Shown: piece after piece, positions 21,240-33,170 of the stretch
Layout: every line of letters starts with the position of its first letter
Position numbering within the stretch: position 1 is the first letter of the stretch
Source of the DNA: Paraphysoderma sedebokerense
Taxonomy: Eukaryota; Blastocladiomycota; Physodermatomycetes; Physodermatales; Physodermataceae
Assembly: GCA_025602915.1 (NCBI GenBank)
Contig: JAHLJZ010000023.1
Location: forward strand, 1 to 64,000
DNA length: 64,000 nucleotides
Direction of reading: 5' to 3'
Program-made: the position numbers and the translations under genes
The notes under the pieces: generated by a model
Seen by the model: the letters and a program-made list of their open reading frames with translations, nothing else
Told to the model about the DNA's origin: nothing
Database searches by the model: none

Positions 21240-23380
21240 AATCTCAAAATCACAATACGATCACTGCGTAATTCATTTATAATGTATACAAGCTCTCAAA
21301 ATAAAACATAACAATATAAATCTATATTCACCAACGATAAACGTACACGTAACCAATCGACTTCATACACTCGTCTCCTCAGAATCCAAGATGTAACGGG
21401 TCACATAAACCAAAAAATCTTTCTCAGTCGCATTTAGATTTAACGAGCGAGAAGTCAATATAAAAAAGGAGAAATCAAAGTTTAAATTCAAGCCGATTGT
21501 TGAACGTCTTGTACGTTTCAACCAGCTATCATTTGATCTCATCCCTTTCATTCGCTTTTACATCCGGATTCCTTGGCAAAACGAGTATCGAAATCCGATC
21601 AATTAGGTACCAATAATATGGTACCTCTAAGGTAATATTTAAAGTCTATAACCAGGGACCAAAATAAACGGTAAAAATACAATGGCGGTAACGATTGTAT
21701 TCTTGACAACCATTTTAAGGCCTTTGGTGATGTGTGCCTTTCGTGCTTTCATATCTCGAATTCGATTAAAATGGAAGAAAGTTGTCTCGGTGACTCTAAA
21801 AGATGAGATTTAAAGGTAAAATATCAGATTCATTTGTCGATCATGTTAATATTAACGACAGTAAATTTAGTTACCCAGCGAGAGCAAATACTAATGCAAC
21901 AGGATTCAATCAACAACATGCGAACGAGAGATATCAAAGGTTCATTATTTAGTGACTTTACCAGCACGCAAGCCACACAAGAAAAAAAAACCTACCGGGT
22001 CAGAGCTCCTCATGTTTTGCCCACATATTGATAAATCCCTAAACACCAAAGTCAGTTTCTATTAAGAACCAACAAACGTAACTAGTCATGAAACATCAAA
22101 ACGAAATTATCACACTTACAAACCAAAGAATCGGAGATGCGACAAACCGAGATGTAATGGGTCTAACATCCAGAAATATGTAGGTGAAAATCCAACTCAT
22201 GGCGGCTGTAATACAAATGAGTCCAACCACGAGTCGAAACATCGTGTGCATGTAGGTTAAATTGGTGGAGTAACTTGACGTAAGAAAACGTGGGTAGGAA
22301 TCCTAAGAATTAAACTTCATTATCAGTAGCAAATCATATTTGATATGATGTAACAAGAAACCAACCATATTCATAGTCTCGAAAATATGTTGTTTAACTT
22401 CTGCGAAAACAGAAGGATCAAACCGTTTTCCTTGATTCAATGCCTCGTCGACCGATTTTCGTACTGGTTGCGGGATATTCAATTCTTTCTTACCACCCGG
22501 TAACAGATACGTTTCGAACAATTTTTGAGCGTTCTTGATGACCTCGGATTTACTAACATTTCTATCATTCACGACTTTAATTTTCCCGTCTATTTCGATT
22601 TTAACCGACGTCTTGGCGTTAATAGGCGCTCCGTTTTGTCGGTTGGATACCCCGGAACCAGAGTATAACTGTTTATAATAAATTTTCCATAAATTAGTGT
22701 GAGCGTCCAAGTCGAGCCAGAAATCTATGTTCTCGGCTGAATGTTCTTTTTCTTTAAGGTAGAGGTAAAAATTGTATAGAGAAACAGGTGGACAGGTTTT
22801 TCGGGCTAGTACTTGTTCAAGAGTTGGTACACCTCCTGTTGAATTTTCGAAACACAGTTAACATTACTTCACTCTCTTTCAAATTTAAAAAAAAACCATA
22901 TCATTGCTTACCTTCTCCGGCAACAAAAGTTCGAATGGAAGGATCATTCCGATAATTAGAAGCACTATCGCCGAACCCAATAAACGACCCAGTCTGTGAC
23001 TCAGTCTGTGACTCGGTCTCTTTCATCATCAACACTAAATTTCGAAATATCAAATAATAGATATCAAATATCAAATATCACAACCAAATAAGCGCAATAG
23101 TGCCAAATTTTCTTCCAACAACTTTGAACTTTTTAATCCTCCCTTTTAAATTCTTACCCACTTAGTGACCTCAACACAACATCATAACCTCGCACCGCTA
23201 GGTACAACACCAATTCACAAGACCCGCGTCACAATTCGTGATTGATTAACCCTATTGTCAAAGTAAATGAGCAACTTCATTTCAAAGTCACACAACACAG
23301 TAACGGGTGTAGGTACAGACTTCAATATTTTGAATGTGATTCGTATATCAACGGAGTAACACTGTTGGACAATTTATAAT
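21240..23380. repeat. segmental duplication, unit 2
   Basis: Partner of the unit at 18.7-20.9 kb, same orientation, with the second RGS gene and 3' flank. Unit junctions are blurred, so the ends are approximate. Both units share an in-frame remnant (NATEKDF and ILDSEETS in unit 2) downstream of the gene, whose meaning is unclear. Confidence 0.75.
21639..23029 (-). CDS. Rax1-like RGS-domain membrane protein, copy 2
   Basis: Tandem paralog of the preceding gene with the same exon plan: 22912..23029, 22366..22835, 22120..22302, a short piece near 22025..22038, and 21639..21795; 313 aa with the same uncertain junction. RGS core SLYNFYLYLKEKEHSAENID, FWLDL and SEVIKNAQKLFETYLLPGG. The last exon keeps TETTFFHFNRIR and VPGYRL with only conservative changes from copy 1, evidence that this frame is translated in both. 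The N-terminal SQT repeat is only two units long, against five in copy 1. RGS proteins speed GTP hydrolysis by G-alpha; Rax1-type ones act as membrane landmarks, so the role here is open. Confidence 0.8.
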
Positions 23381-23969
23381 ATTCTTAATTCTTGTTTTTA
23401 TGAGAAGTCCGTTGAAGGTTGTGGTATAGACGTCGCACGTGTATTTTATATAGAATTTGGAAATAACATGGGGATAAAAGTTTAATTGAGTTGGTTTTAC
23501 GAAATTATGAATGGAAAGTATACAAAAGTTTTATTAAACTTGTTGGTAGAATCTACGAATTTGCCGAAATTTTACTGGACTCAAAAACCGTATGATCATG
23601 ATCTAGTTAATCAAACAGGGAATTGAATACTAAGATTCAAAAACTTTTCAATATTAACCCAATCAAGTTCTTCATATAAACAAATCTAAACATCCAAATA
23701 ATATCGAACCGAATTATGTAATGCCAGATAATAATATTTGTCAAAGAACATTATACAAGTTATGAGTAAACAACAATGAGGTAATGGATATACAAGCCAT
23801 TTTGCAAAAAGAAAAAAATCCAAAAATAGTATTATATTCACAATGCAAATTATGATAAAAAAATTTTGTTGATGATTTCAGAAACCGTATCTTTCTCTTT
23901 CCATGTAAATTGTTAAAACTTTTGTATTCTTAGCTACTAATAATGCAAATCTCCGTTAATCCTGATAAT
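23030..23969. other. AT-rich spacer, no gene seen
   Basis: Promoter side of RGS copy 2 and 3' side of the cystathionine lyase gene. An E-box CACGTG lies at 23436-23441. No ORF of note. Confidence 0.5.
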
Positions 23970-25794
23970 CTAATTCGGCTGCAACACTCCAGCTTTCACC
24001 AATGCGGCACTTAAATCGTCGATTAAATCTTGAACGTCTTCGATACCGACACACAATCTGATTAGGTCTTCGGGTAATGCCCTCGCTTTTCGAACTTCGG
24101 CGGGGATAGAAGCGTGGGACATACGACATGGCATACTAAACGCATAAAAGACAAGGTGAGTTGTTTGCGTCGAAAATGGAGAACGAGCGTGGTAAGGTGT
24201 TTAAAAAGGGTTTACCTGATGATACTATTCACGCAACCAAAACTGACACTGATTCCCCATAAGCTAGTACCTTCTACTATCTTTTCGCTCACATTGGTAT
24301 CACCCGTTTCAAAACTCAATACCGCTCCAGGTCCGTCACTTATTTTATTGTGGAGATCGTACTGCGGGTGTGATTTTAATCCTGGGTAATGTACTTTGAA
24401 ACCATTTGATTCTAAAAATTCGGCAATGACGATGGCGTTACGTTGGGCACGATCCATACGGACCGCTAAAGTTTTGATGCCTCGGAGAAGAAGGAAAGAG
24501 TCGAATGGGGAAAGAGCGTTGCCTGTAGCGTTTATAAGGAAATAAATTTGCTATATCAAAAAAAACAAGAGGAGCAGCGTTGTGAGCAAACCAAACACGA
24601 AATTAAAAGTCAATAAATAAACACTACCTCTCCGACTTTTTCGTCCCTCACGCCAATCACTCCGGCCATTACATCATGATGTCCACACAGGTACTTTGTA
24701 CCACTATGATACTCTATATCGGCACCCAATTCCAAAGTTCTCTGTAGATACGGACTCATCATGGTATTATCCACCACCACCAACGCATTAGGACAACTTT
24801 GATGAACTAATGTCGAAATAGTGGGTATATCAGCTACTTTGATTAACGGGTTCGTGGGTGATTCTAAAAGGACGAGACGGGTTTTAGAGTTTAAATGAGG
24901 AACGATGGAACCGGCTTTCGTGGTATCGATGTGGTGAATTTTGATTGAGTAAGTTGTTTTGAGGTAATTCAGGAGACGATTGGTTCCTAGATTTTTCCAC
25001 ACCCGAAACCTTATTAACTTTGATTCTTTCCATTAAACCTTGAATCATTCAATGTAATCCATACCTCCATATAAATCATTCCCGGCTATTATCTCGTCCC
25101 CTTCCTTTACCAATCTCGTTATTATATCCAATGCACCCATACCACTGCTAATCGCAAAGGCTCTCTTGGCTGACATGATTTTAGCGAGATGCATTTCTAA
25201 AATTTCGATTCAATTAAACATAAATTCGAATTAAACGATCATAATTAGTATCAATCAATTGTAGACAAAAGATTTCAGAGGCAAATAATGTGCAAGTAAA
25301 CAAGGAAAATCACAGGGACATGCAAAAAGCTACAGCGATTAGGAAACTGCGGCTGATGATTGATATCCGTACAGCCCAACCGCTTTACCATAGACCCATG
25401 AGTAATCCAAATACCCAAATCAATAACATCAATCACCGAATTCATTCCTCGATGTATCGAGATAAAATGTAACCATTCAAAAGTGAAATTTGAGGAAAGT
25501 CTAACGATGATGAATAAAGGACTCACCGAGTACACTTCGAGTAGGATTGCCACTCCTTGAGTAATCAAAGTCACCAAAGTCTCTGACATTGGGTTGTTTG
25601 AAGGTTGCAGTTTGGTAGATAGGAACAGAGGCAGCCATGTAGGGGTCTTTGATGGAGGGAGTGGAGATGTGGACGATGGAGGTGGAGAGTCTGTAAGCGT
25701 GGGGGAGGGAGGGGAGGTCGCAGACGGAGGATTGGGATGTGGGTGTGGGGGGAGTGTCGTCTTCGTTGTGCGGGTGGGAGTGTTGCTGCATCAT
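23970..25794 (-). CDS. cystathionine beta-lyase-type PLP enzyme (Cys/Met metabolism)
   Basis: 421 aa from five exons: 25527..25794, 25065..25196, 24623..24986, 24216..24551, 23970..24135. A fold-type I PLP enzyme of transsulfuration. Motifs: YSRSGNPTR, SSGMGALD, GNDLYGGTN, the long block ending VVVDNTMMSPYLQR (cofactor Asp), EYHSGTKYLCGHHDVMAG with the Schiff-base Lys, FLINATGNALSPFDSFLLLR, and SMPCRMSHASIP ... LIRLCVGIEDVQDLIDDL. The family motif at the Lys and the LSPFDSF block fit cystathionine beta-lyase best; gamma-lyase or gamma-synthase activity cannot be excluded from sequence. The third donor was placed at GTTTAT rather than the nearby GTAGTG because only that keeps the frame. The His-rich N-terminal 25 residues are not part of the enzyme core. 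Confidence 0.87.
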
Positions 25795-26178
25795 CTTTTG
25801 TGATATGGAATGGGGAATGTGTATATAGTCTGGAGTGGAATGATGAGGGAATCGAACGAGGGAATATTTTTCAAGCCCTCTTGAGAGTGGTTCACCCGTT
25901 CACCCGTTCACGCAATCAGATGCATACGACTAGAGTGAATACCAACTACAGAGAGATTGAAAATGAGGGAGTTGCAGCTGTAAGATATAAATTAAGAACA
26001 GCAGTTATAGAATATAGGATGTGCCATTGCGTTGGGTGATTGTTGAACAGAATGGTAGATCTTGCGCTATGGCTCTCCTACTCTGACCCACTCAATCCTG
26101 TTCAAGATGAATATGCAAAAGTACTGTCTACTTTGTGATAGACAAATCAATGAATAAAAAAATAAATAAAACTGCGTC
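25795..26178. other. promoter of the lyase gene / 3' end of neighbour
   Basis: 384 bp with no gene seen. A short tandem of CACCCGTT units occurs near 25,894-25,910. Confidence 0.45.
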
Positions 26179-26934
26179 TTATTGTTCCTTCTTGCTCTCT
26201 CCATTTGAAGTCACTCCCTCCTGCACTTCCTTTCCTTCTTCGTCGACCTTCATCTTCCTGATCTCTCCAATCCCCAACCACTCCACCCCACTCCACTCTG
26301 CCACTACCTTCCCTCTCTCTTCCAACAACTTTTTAAATTTCTCTCCAAACAAAAAACTCTCGGCAACGGGTACCCCAAAATAAACTGCATTCCCCGACCC
26401 TTCCATTCCATCTTCCCCTTCCTCCCCTTCCCGTTCTTCATCTTTAGCGTCACTCCGAAACCCAATGAGTAATCTATACGCCGGTTTTTTAATTCGTTCT
26501 TCACTCAACTCTGCTTGCTCGATTTTCAACCCCATCATTTGACTCATCGGGAACACCATCGTAAACGTCGTCCCCTTGGCTTCCCGTGGACTCAACCCCT
26601 TATGACTAGAACTCGAGTCAAAAAAACTACCAAAATAATCTACCACCCATCGAACTGCATTCCATCGTTTGAATTCAACGGTATCTTTTTGTTTGTTCAA
26701 GGTAACGGTAGAAGTGGGCATTACTTGACTGATACTTAGAAATGAAAAGACGAAAAGTGTAGAAATTGTCCAGAGGGTCGTGTCGGCGAGGTAAAAGGCA
26801 ATGTAGAGTCCGGGAATGAGAATGGAGATGGTGAAGATGTAGTCTAGTGCTGTTGGGTAGAATGAGAGGGAAAGTGTGTGTGTGGTGGGTGTGGTGATGG
26901 AGACTTTCATGATTTCGTTGGGGAGGTCGTTCAA
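26179..26934 (-). CDS. membrane-anchored protein, unknown
   Basis: 251 aa in one exon; an alternative start at MKVS lies eight codons in. Two closely spaced hydrophobic helices (about residues 29-72: YIFTISILIPGLYIAFYLA and WTISTLFVFSFLSI) form a hairpin. After it come a beta-rich stretch starting TVTLNKQKDTVEFKRWN and a soluble domain with YRLLIGFR, then an acidic low-complexity loop and a charged tail. The layout resembles small membrane proteins with a PH-like cytosolic domain, but no family could be named. Confidence 0.65.
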   Translation of the reverse strand: MNDLPNEIMKVSITTPTTHTLSLSFYPTALDYIFTISILIPGLYIAFYLADTTLWTISTLFVFSFLSISQVMPTSTVTLNKQKDTVEFKRWNAVRWVVDYFGSFFDSSSSHKGLSPREAKGTTFTMVFPMSQMMGLKIEQAELSEERIKKPAYRLLIGFRSDAKDEEREGEEGEDGMEGSGNAVYFGVPVAESFLFGEKFKKLLEERGKVVAEWSGVEWLGIGEIRKMKVDEEGKEVQEGVTSNGESKKEQ

Positions 26935-27415
26935 ACAAGTGAAGGGGAAAAGAGGTAAAAGCTGGGCGGTTTAGAGGCGTTTGTTTTCTTTTTCTGAAGA
27001 ATTCAAGAGAAATAAGAATTAAAACTGATGGCTACACATGTGAGTTCGCAATCAAAATGGCATCTTTGGTTCTTGTAGAAAGTTGAATGACAAAAGATGA
27101 GTTTAATAACTTCCAATTCCCTCCAGCCACTCGTCGTGGAACCCGTGTACTTTAATTAAATGCCCGCTTGCTCATTCCACTACGCGACAACACGGGAGTA
27201 GACAAACACATGCAGAGCATATTGAAAACATTGTTTTAACATTATAAATCGTTGGATGTACATATGTAACTGTTTGAATCATAACGAACATTTGATACTT
27301 GTATTTTACATGATTGCAAATATTTGATTTCTGATTATTGGAACAGTTGCGTGTGTTAACACTCAAGTCACCATTCTTACAACTAGAACTTTTCCTCGGT
27401 GTCGACAGTTGATGG
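26935..27415. other. spacer, no gene seen
   Basis: 480 bp between two minus-strand genes; only short, unsupported ORFs. Confidence 0.45.
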
Positions 27416-28887
27416 CTACTTTAACCATTCCTTTAATCCTTCCTTTGGATCCAAAAATTCCTTTTGTGCGTCAATACCCAATGCGGTTGTAGTGGCAACG
27501 GTCCCACTCGTTTCCTTAGAGTTGACAAGGGAGGGGTCGACGATGTTGTCCTTTTTGAGTAGTTTGATTTGATCGGTTGTAAGGGTAAACAAATTAGGTG
27601 GAAGGAGTTGAAGGATCGAGGCTTGAAGCATGCCGATCATCTATGATCATTTCATGGGTGGAAGAAAAGATTTAAAAGACGGGAGTAAGAGAAAATATAA
27701 AAGATGATAAACAACGTACCCAAGGTAAGCTAATCACAGGTCTCCATCTTCCGGTAATGTCCAACACCATTTGCATAATTTCTTTATAAGTGTACACCTT
27801 GGGTCCTCCGACTTCAATGATTTTTCCAACGACTGATGTATTGGACGGTACGGAGGCGAGGGCAACAACACGCGCCAAATCTTTTACGTAAACTGTTGTT
27901 GAAATATTGCCAATTAATATAATGCTGTAATTCAATAATATATGGATCAAACTGAGCGATACATACCAGGTTGAAATTTGCTTTGACCACCGCCAAAAAC
28001 TGGCATGAAGGGGAGAAATTTGGACAATGTCGCGAATCTCTGTTGGGGAGAAGTATAACGAAAGACCAAAGATCGGGTTAGCTGAGCTTTGTGTGATATG
28101 TGGTCTGATGCATTCGAGCATTCCCTGTTTACAACTGATGAGAAAGATTACTTGCGTTGAAAAAGTCGTCCTCTTTGCCAAAGACCAAACTAGGACGAAT
28201 GATGACGCCTTTGCCACATTTCAAGACTTCTTCTTCGGCCATTCCTTTTGTTTTGGCGTAGGGAACTTGACTCTCTTTATCTGCGCCGATGGCGCTCATA
28301 TGGACGAATCGGTTGATGTTGTTGCTCGCGACGAATTCCGAGATGGCGCGAACAGATCGGTACTGAATATTGTAAAATGTACCATGGGGAGGTTGTGGGT
28401 ACATGATTCCGACGAGATTGATGAGGATGTTGGTTGGCGGTTGAGTCTGCTTTTTGGCATTAGCGGCTTTATCGGCGGGGGAGTGGGTTGATTCGAGGGC
28501 CTTGGATAACGCGGCCTTGATGGAGGGTTCGTCGGCAGACAAGTCTAGTTTGACGTGTTTTAGGTTTGCAGCAAGGTCCTTTGGGATTCTCTCTAGTTGA
28601 GCGGGTGATGGCGGGTGTCTTGAGAAGAGATGGAATTGGGTGGAGGATGCGGGAAAGTGGTTGAGGAGGGAGGAAAGGACGTAGGGTCCGATGAAGCCTG
28701 AAGCGCCAATGACGAGGATGTTTGTTTTTGGAGGGGTGTTTGGGTTAGCTATAGAGGTGGTTGAGGCAGTGGAGAGAGGTGCAGTTGCAGTTGCGGGGGC
28801 AGGCATGAGAGGGAGTGCTGGGATGAAGAGTCGACGAGGGAGGGATGCGTGGAGGTGCGAGAGGAGTGGTGAGAGGAGGGCGGACAT
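27416..28887 (-). CDS. NDUFA9-like mitochondrial NAD(P)-binding protein (complex I subunit family)
   Basis: 400 aa from four exons: 28156..28887, 27967..28039, 27720..27892, 27416..27640. An atypical SDR with an N-terminal mitochondrial-type presequence (MSALLSPLLSHLHASLPRRL). Motifs: nucleotide loop ILVIGASGFIGPYVLSSLL, INLVGIMYP, FVHMSAIGADKESQVPYAKT, VIIRPSLVFGKEDDFFNRFA, VYVKDLARVVALA and EVGGPKVYTYKEIMQMVL. The C-terminus LTTDQIKLLKKDNIVDPS matches the bacterial/alphaproteobacterial-like NDUFA9 branch; the yeast relative Coq11 (coenzyme Q synthesis) is the main alternative. The first intron must use a GC donor (GCAAGT) to give the family sequence DDFFNRFATL; no GT donor there does so. 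Divergent from COX15. Confidence 0.82.
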
Positions 28888-28961
28888 GCAGCTCGTAGAG
28901 TGGTAGATAGAGTGAGTGAGTGGTAGAGTGGCAACGTAGAGTGAGTGAGTGGTAGTAGAGT

Positions 28962-29031
28962 GAAGAAAGAGAGAAAGAGAGAAAGAAAGAGAGAAAGAAA
29001 GAGAGAAAGAAAGAGAGAAAGAAAGAGAGAA
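28962..29031 (+). repeat. polypurine microsatellite (GAAAGAGA units)
   Basis: 70 uninterrupted purines on plus, largely GAAAGA/GAGA units. It lies between the divergent NDUFA9-like and COX15 genes, probably in the 5'UTR or promoter of the former. Confidence 0.85.
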
Positions 29032-29323
29032 TTCCTCGCTCCTCGATCGATCCCTCTTTGCCCACAATTAATAGGACAATGGACCACTAGCTACAATGGA
29101 GGACATCTATGGACATCTTTATCTATATCATTACACTTGTCCCTATCCTGTTCTACCCTAATTGCCATCTCTCTGCACTCTGCACTCTATATACACTGTA
29201 ACCACTTCACCAAGTGGACAGAGAGTTGCAGTGGGTGAGTCAACCCCATTCCCCAATGAAACAATCGCTGATCAATCAATTTTTGTCGGATTCCCTCTCT
29301 CTCTTCTAATCTCATTCTCTCAT

Positions 29324-29344
29324 TCTCTCTCTCTCTCTCTCTCC
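29324..29344 (+). repeat. CT microsatellite in the COX15 leader
   Basis: About ten CT dinucleotides within a longer pyrimidine-rich stretch (29,290-29,350) just upstream of the COX15 start. Confidence 0.8.
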
Positions 29345-29379
29345 CATTCCATCCCCCCAAAAGACATGTCTCTGCAATC

Positions 29380-31426
29380 ATGATGCTCTCCCGTCTCGGT
29401 CCTCGCTCTGCCTTCTCCACCATCACCACCACCGCCTCCTCCGCCACCTCATCCCTCCCTCCTCTCTCCCTCACGGCTCGCTCCCGTCTGCTCTCCTCCA
29501 TCCCCTCCAACTACACTCAATCCTCCGCACTCCGCTCCCTCAGATTAGCATCTCCCTCTACACTCCACAGACCCCAAATCCCCTCCTTCCTGCTCTCCCG
29601 CCAATCCCACTGGCGTCTTCTCCGTCACCGCCAACCTCGCCTCAAAAAATTCTACTCCACTTCCCCTCCTCCTCCTGCCTTCGCTCCTTCCCTTCCTCTG
29701 GTCACTTACAAAATCTCGCACCCAGTCACTGGCTACTGGCTCCTATTCACGTCCTCCCTCGTCTTTTCAATCGTCGTCGTCGGTGGAATCACTCGTCTCA
29801 CTGAATCTGGTCTCTCTATCACAGAATGGAACCTCATTAGGGGCATGAAATGGCCCTCCAGCCAAGATGAGTGGATCAAAGAATTCGATAAATACAGAGT
29901 CAGTCCAGAAGGAGTCTTGTAAGTCTGCTTTGGGTTTTGAATCTTGTTTGTTCGCTTATTAATGCACACCTTGTTCTTTTTTCTTCTCGTTTCGTCCTTT
30001 CCACCCCAATTCCCTTTAGGCTCAACCCAGACATCACAATGTCCGAATTCAAGTATATATTTTACTGGGAATGGTTTCATCGAATGCTCGGTCGAGCGAT
30101 CGGCCTCGTCATCGCCGTTCCGGCCATCTACTTTACATTCTCTAGACCGTCCGCCAACAGAGTCAAAAATCTACTAAAATTGGTTCCGTCTTCCAATGGC
30201 GCCGCTGCTGCAGCAGCAAATACTGCTCCCTCCATGACAGTCGACGCCACTTCTTGGATGACACCTCGAGTCGTCAAAACAGTTTGGGGGCTCACGGCTC
30301 TCGTCGGTTTCCAGGGAGCGCTGGGATGGTACATGGTCAAATCTGGCCTACACCCAGATCTACTCGAAACACCCAACGCTACTCCTCGAGTATCTCAGTA
30401 TCGACTGGCCGCTCATTTAGGATCCGCTTTTATGGTGTATTTGGGTGGTCTGTGGACCGGCATGAGAATTTTGAAGGAATGGAAAATCGCCAGAACAGGA
30501 ACAGACGAGCTGGCCATCTTTTTGAAAGGTCTCGATGCGAATCAAGTGGCCCAATTCAAGAAATTTGGTAAAGCAACGCACTGGGTCGCTGGCTTGGTAT
30601 TTTTGACCTCTATCGTCGGTAAGTCCTCTTCAAGTCAACTTGAAGTCAAAATCCCGGGTGTCTTTCTCTGCGCAAATCTAATCCATCCCTCTCCAATTCC
30701 TCACAGGTGCCTTTGTCGCCGGTTTGGATGCAGGTCTCGTCTACAACACTTGGCCACTGATGGGTGATAACTTTGTTCCCCCTTCTGCAGAGTTATTCCC
30801 CAAAGTGATCAAATCAAGTGTCAATGGTCAAATCTATACTCAACGCTCACTGGAAGAAGACGCTGAATGGGACCAAACCTCGTTTTTGGGTAAAGTCGCG
30901 GCGCTGTTTAGCGGGAAGGAAGGCCGATGGAAAAATATATTTGAAAACCAAGTAACCGTGCAAACTGAGCACAGATTATTGGTCAGTGATTGCCCATGGG
31001 TTTGCAGATCGCAAGTTGACAGTAGATGATGGATTTCTAACGCGATTTTGTTTGAATACAGGCATACACCACGTTCGCGGCCATTACTTCATTATTCGTT
31101 TACGGTCGCCGCATCCGTCTACCGAAACCTGTCAAAAACTCTGTCAATCTAGTCATGGCAGCTGCCTTGGCTCAGGTTTGTGTTGCACCTCATGTACAGT
31201 TGCATCAATCAATGATTCACCGTCTCTCAATCAACTCTCCAAACAGGTTACCCTTGGCATCACAACCCTCATTTATTTCGTTCCCATGCAACTCGCCGCG
31301 GCGCATCAGGCAGGGAGTTTAGTTCTTTTAAGCACAGTTTTGGTCCTCATGAACCGTGTCAGAGGGTCTCGTGTCGCTGGAAGTGCAAAAGCCATCACTC
31401 AAAATTTTAAATCTAAATCCATATAA
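29380..31426 (+). CDS. COX15: heme A synthase (cytochrome oxidase assembly factor Cox15)
   Basis: 568 aa from five exons: 29380..29918, 30020..30618, 30707..30981, 31062..31175, 31247..31426. Inner-membrane heme O monooxygenase that makes heme A for cytochrome c oxidase. A Ser/Arg-rich presequence of about 100 residues is followed by VVVGGITRLTESGLSITEWN, MSEFKYIFYWEWFHRMLGR, FQGALGWYMVKSGL, RVSQYRLAAHLGSAFMVY, GAFVAGLDAGLVYNTWPLM, and MNRVRGS near the end. These include the conserved His in WFHR, AAHLG and, later, EHRLL and AAHQAG. A leader ATG at 29365 is out of frame and stops after five codons. An 'Ala block' (AAAAAANT) between TM segments is a local expansion. Confidence 0.96.
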
Positions 31427-31719
31427 CGTCAATTTTAATAATAAAATGATCTGAAGCTTAATATAACACCTTAGTACAATACTGTGCGTCCTGTTTCCCT
31501 GTCGTCACTATATTAATCATCCAACCCGATCGTTGATTGAACCCCACGTGACAGTTACCATCCCAACACTTCATTTTCAAACCCTTCCCTCTCTCCACCC
31601 CTAAATACAATTTACCCCAACTCTTCCCCTCCTCCCTTTCATTTCTTTCTATCCATCAACCCTTTTTCTATTCGTATTCAATTTAGTTCACAAGGTTAAC
31701 GAGTAATAAGAAAAACGTC
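31427..31719. other. COX15-QCR7 spacer with QCR7 promoter
   Basis: 293 bp, pyrimidine-rich near its 3' end, carrying the E-box listed separately. Confidence 0.5.
31545..31550. promoter_or_regulatory. E-box CACGTG upstream of QCR7
   Basis: Lies in CCCCACGTGAC, whose reverse strand reads GTCACGTG, the full CBF1-type consensus, about 170 bp before the QCR7 start and about 120 bp after the COX15 stop. Confidence 0.4.
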
Positions 31720-32788
31720 ATGTCTGGGTCTGTCCAATTCTACGAAACCATCGCCAACACGATTTTGAAATCTAGAATGTTGAGTTCGATAGTTAAACCG
31801 GTTGCTAATTGGTATGCGAATGCGGCTGGGTATAGACGTATTGGTAAGTTTGTTCAGTGAATCTTTTGCCGTCGCTCTGTCTTTTTATTCGTTCGATATG
31901 AGGTTGGGGTTTTGGGTTCCTTGGAAGGTGGAGGAGGTTGGAAGATTTGAGGTGGAATTGCGTTTTCTTTTGTCTCGTTCTTTTCTATTTTTCTTCGTTG
32001 AATGTGAGTTTTCGAATTTGGGTTAGGGTTTCTTGGAAGTTTAAGGAGATTTGAGTGGAAGTTATTTAGAGTTTGCAGTTGAATGGACACAGATTGGTTC
32101 GAGTGAGGGTTGATAAATCGGAATGTTTAAAATTAAACTTGTACTTTTCTTCTCTCTGCTTCTCTGTTTCTTTGGTTTCTCGATGACTTGATAAACTCTA
32201 ATACTTTGATCACTCTGAATCTGATACTCACCTCGTCACCGTTTTTCCAATTCCCTTTCCTTGAACTCCTCGCCACACCTCCACATTCTTCTTCCACCCG
32301 TCCCTCACCGTACCCACAATCCAAAAACGATTTATACGCTACAATTTCACCCGTCGACCCCGTACCTTAACTCTCAAAAAACGATTTCATTCATTCGCTA
32401 CAATTCAACGCTATAGGACTTCGTTACGACGATATCATTATGGAAGAAAGTCCAGTCACTCAAGAAGCTTTAAGACGGTTACCAAAAAAAGAATTGGCAG
32501 AACGAGCGTTTAGACATCGAAGAGCTTTTCAAACTAGTATTATGCATACAGAGTTACCAAAGAATGAATGGACAAAGAAAGATGAAGTATGTTTTTTGAA
32601 TTTTTTGTTTCGGGGGGTTTTATTTTTCCGGTGGGGTTTTACGAGGTTTAGATGATGAAATTTGTTGGATTGTTAATTTATTGGGTTTTTTGGAATAGGA
32701 TGTTCAATACCTTCAACCTTATATCAAAGAAGTCGAAGCCGAACAAGCAGAACTCGATAAATACAATAACTTGAAATTATCAAAGTAA
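31720..32788 (+). CDS. QCR7: cytochrome bc1 complex 14-kDa subunit (Qcr7/UQCRB)
   Basis: 127 aa from three exons: 31720..31843, 32417..32586, 32699..32788. Matrix-side subunit of respiratory complex III. Motifs typical of the family: WYANAAGYRRIGLRYDDIIM, EESPVTQEALRRLP, ERAFRHRRAFQ and LPKNEWTKKDEDVQYLQPYI, ending KYNNLKLSK. Length equals that of yeast and animal homologs. The first intron is 573 bp, several times longer than most here, and contains no recognisable gene. Same strand as COX15 just upstream. Confidence 0.95.
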
Positions 32789-33170
32789 ATACCTTACCTA
32801 AAAACAAAAAAAAAATGTCTATGATTCGCTTGCAATGTGGGTTAGGGTCACCCAGAATCACATAGTTTTTATATAATCGGCGAGAAGGTTGTTAAAATAT
32901 GGGACGGCGGTTTGGGTAAATTGGGGAATGGGATTGAAATAAGGTGACGGTGGATTGTAGAGTTTGGTGTAGGTTGTGGCTACCACAAGAAATTAGCGTA
33001 ATGGATGATACAAAATTTGTAACCCTCTGTTTTATAATTTTTCAGTTTCTTTTTTTTTTATGTTTTCGGGTTTAATAAAAAGACAAACTCCTTTTACTTT
33101 CCCGACATCAAATAATTCAAAACTCAAAACAGTTTATTTCTGGTCGTATCTTCACTTCCATGTTTCGAAT
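32789..33170. other. convergent spacer, no gene seen
   Basis: About 380 bp between QCR7 (plus) and COG2 (minus) 3' ends; T-rich tracts only. Confidence 0.5.

Noticed and set aside
28745-29087. Several ORFs rich in Phe/Leu/Ser across the divergent promoter
   Set aside because: They translate the purine microsatellite in different frames; the real presequence of the NDUFA9-like gene starts at 28887.
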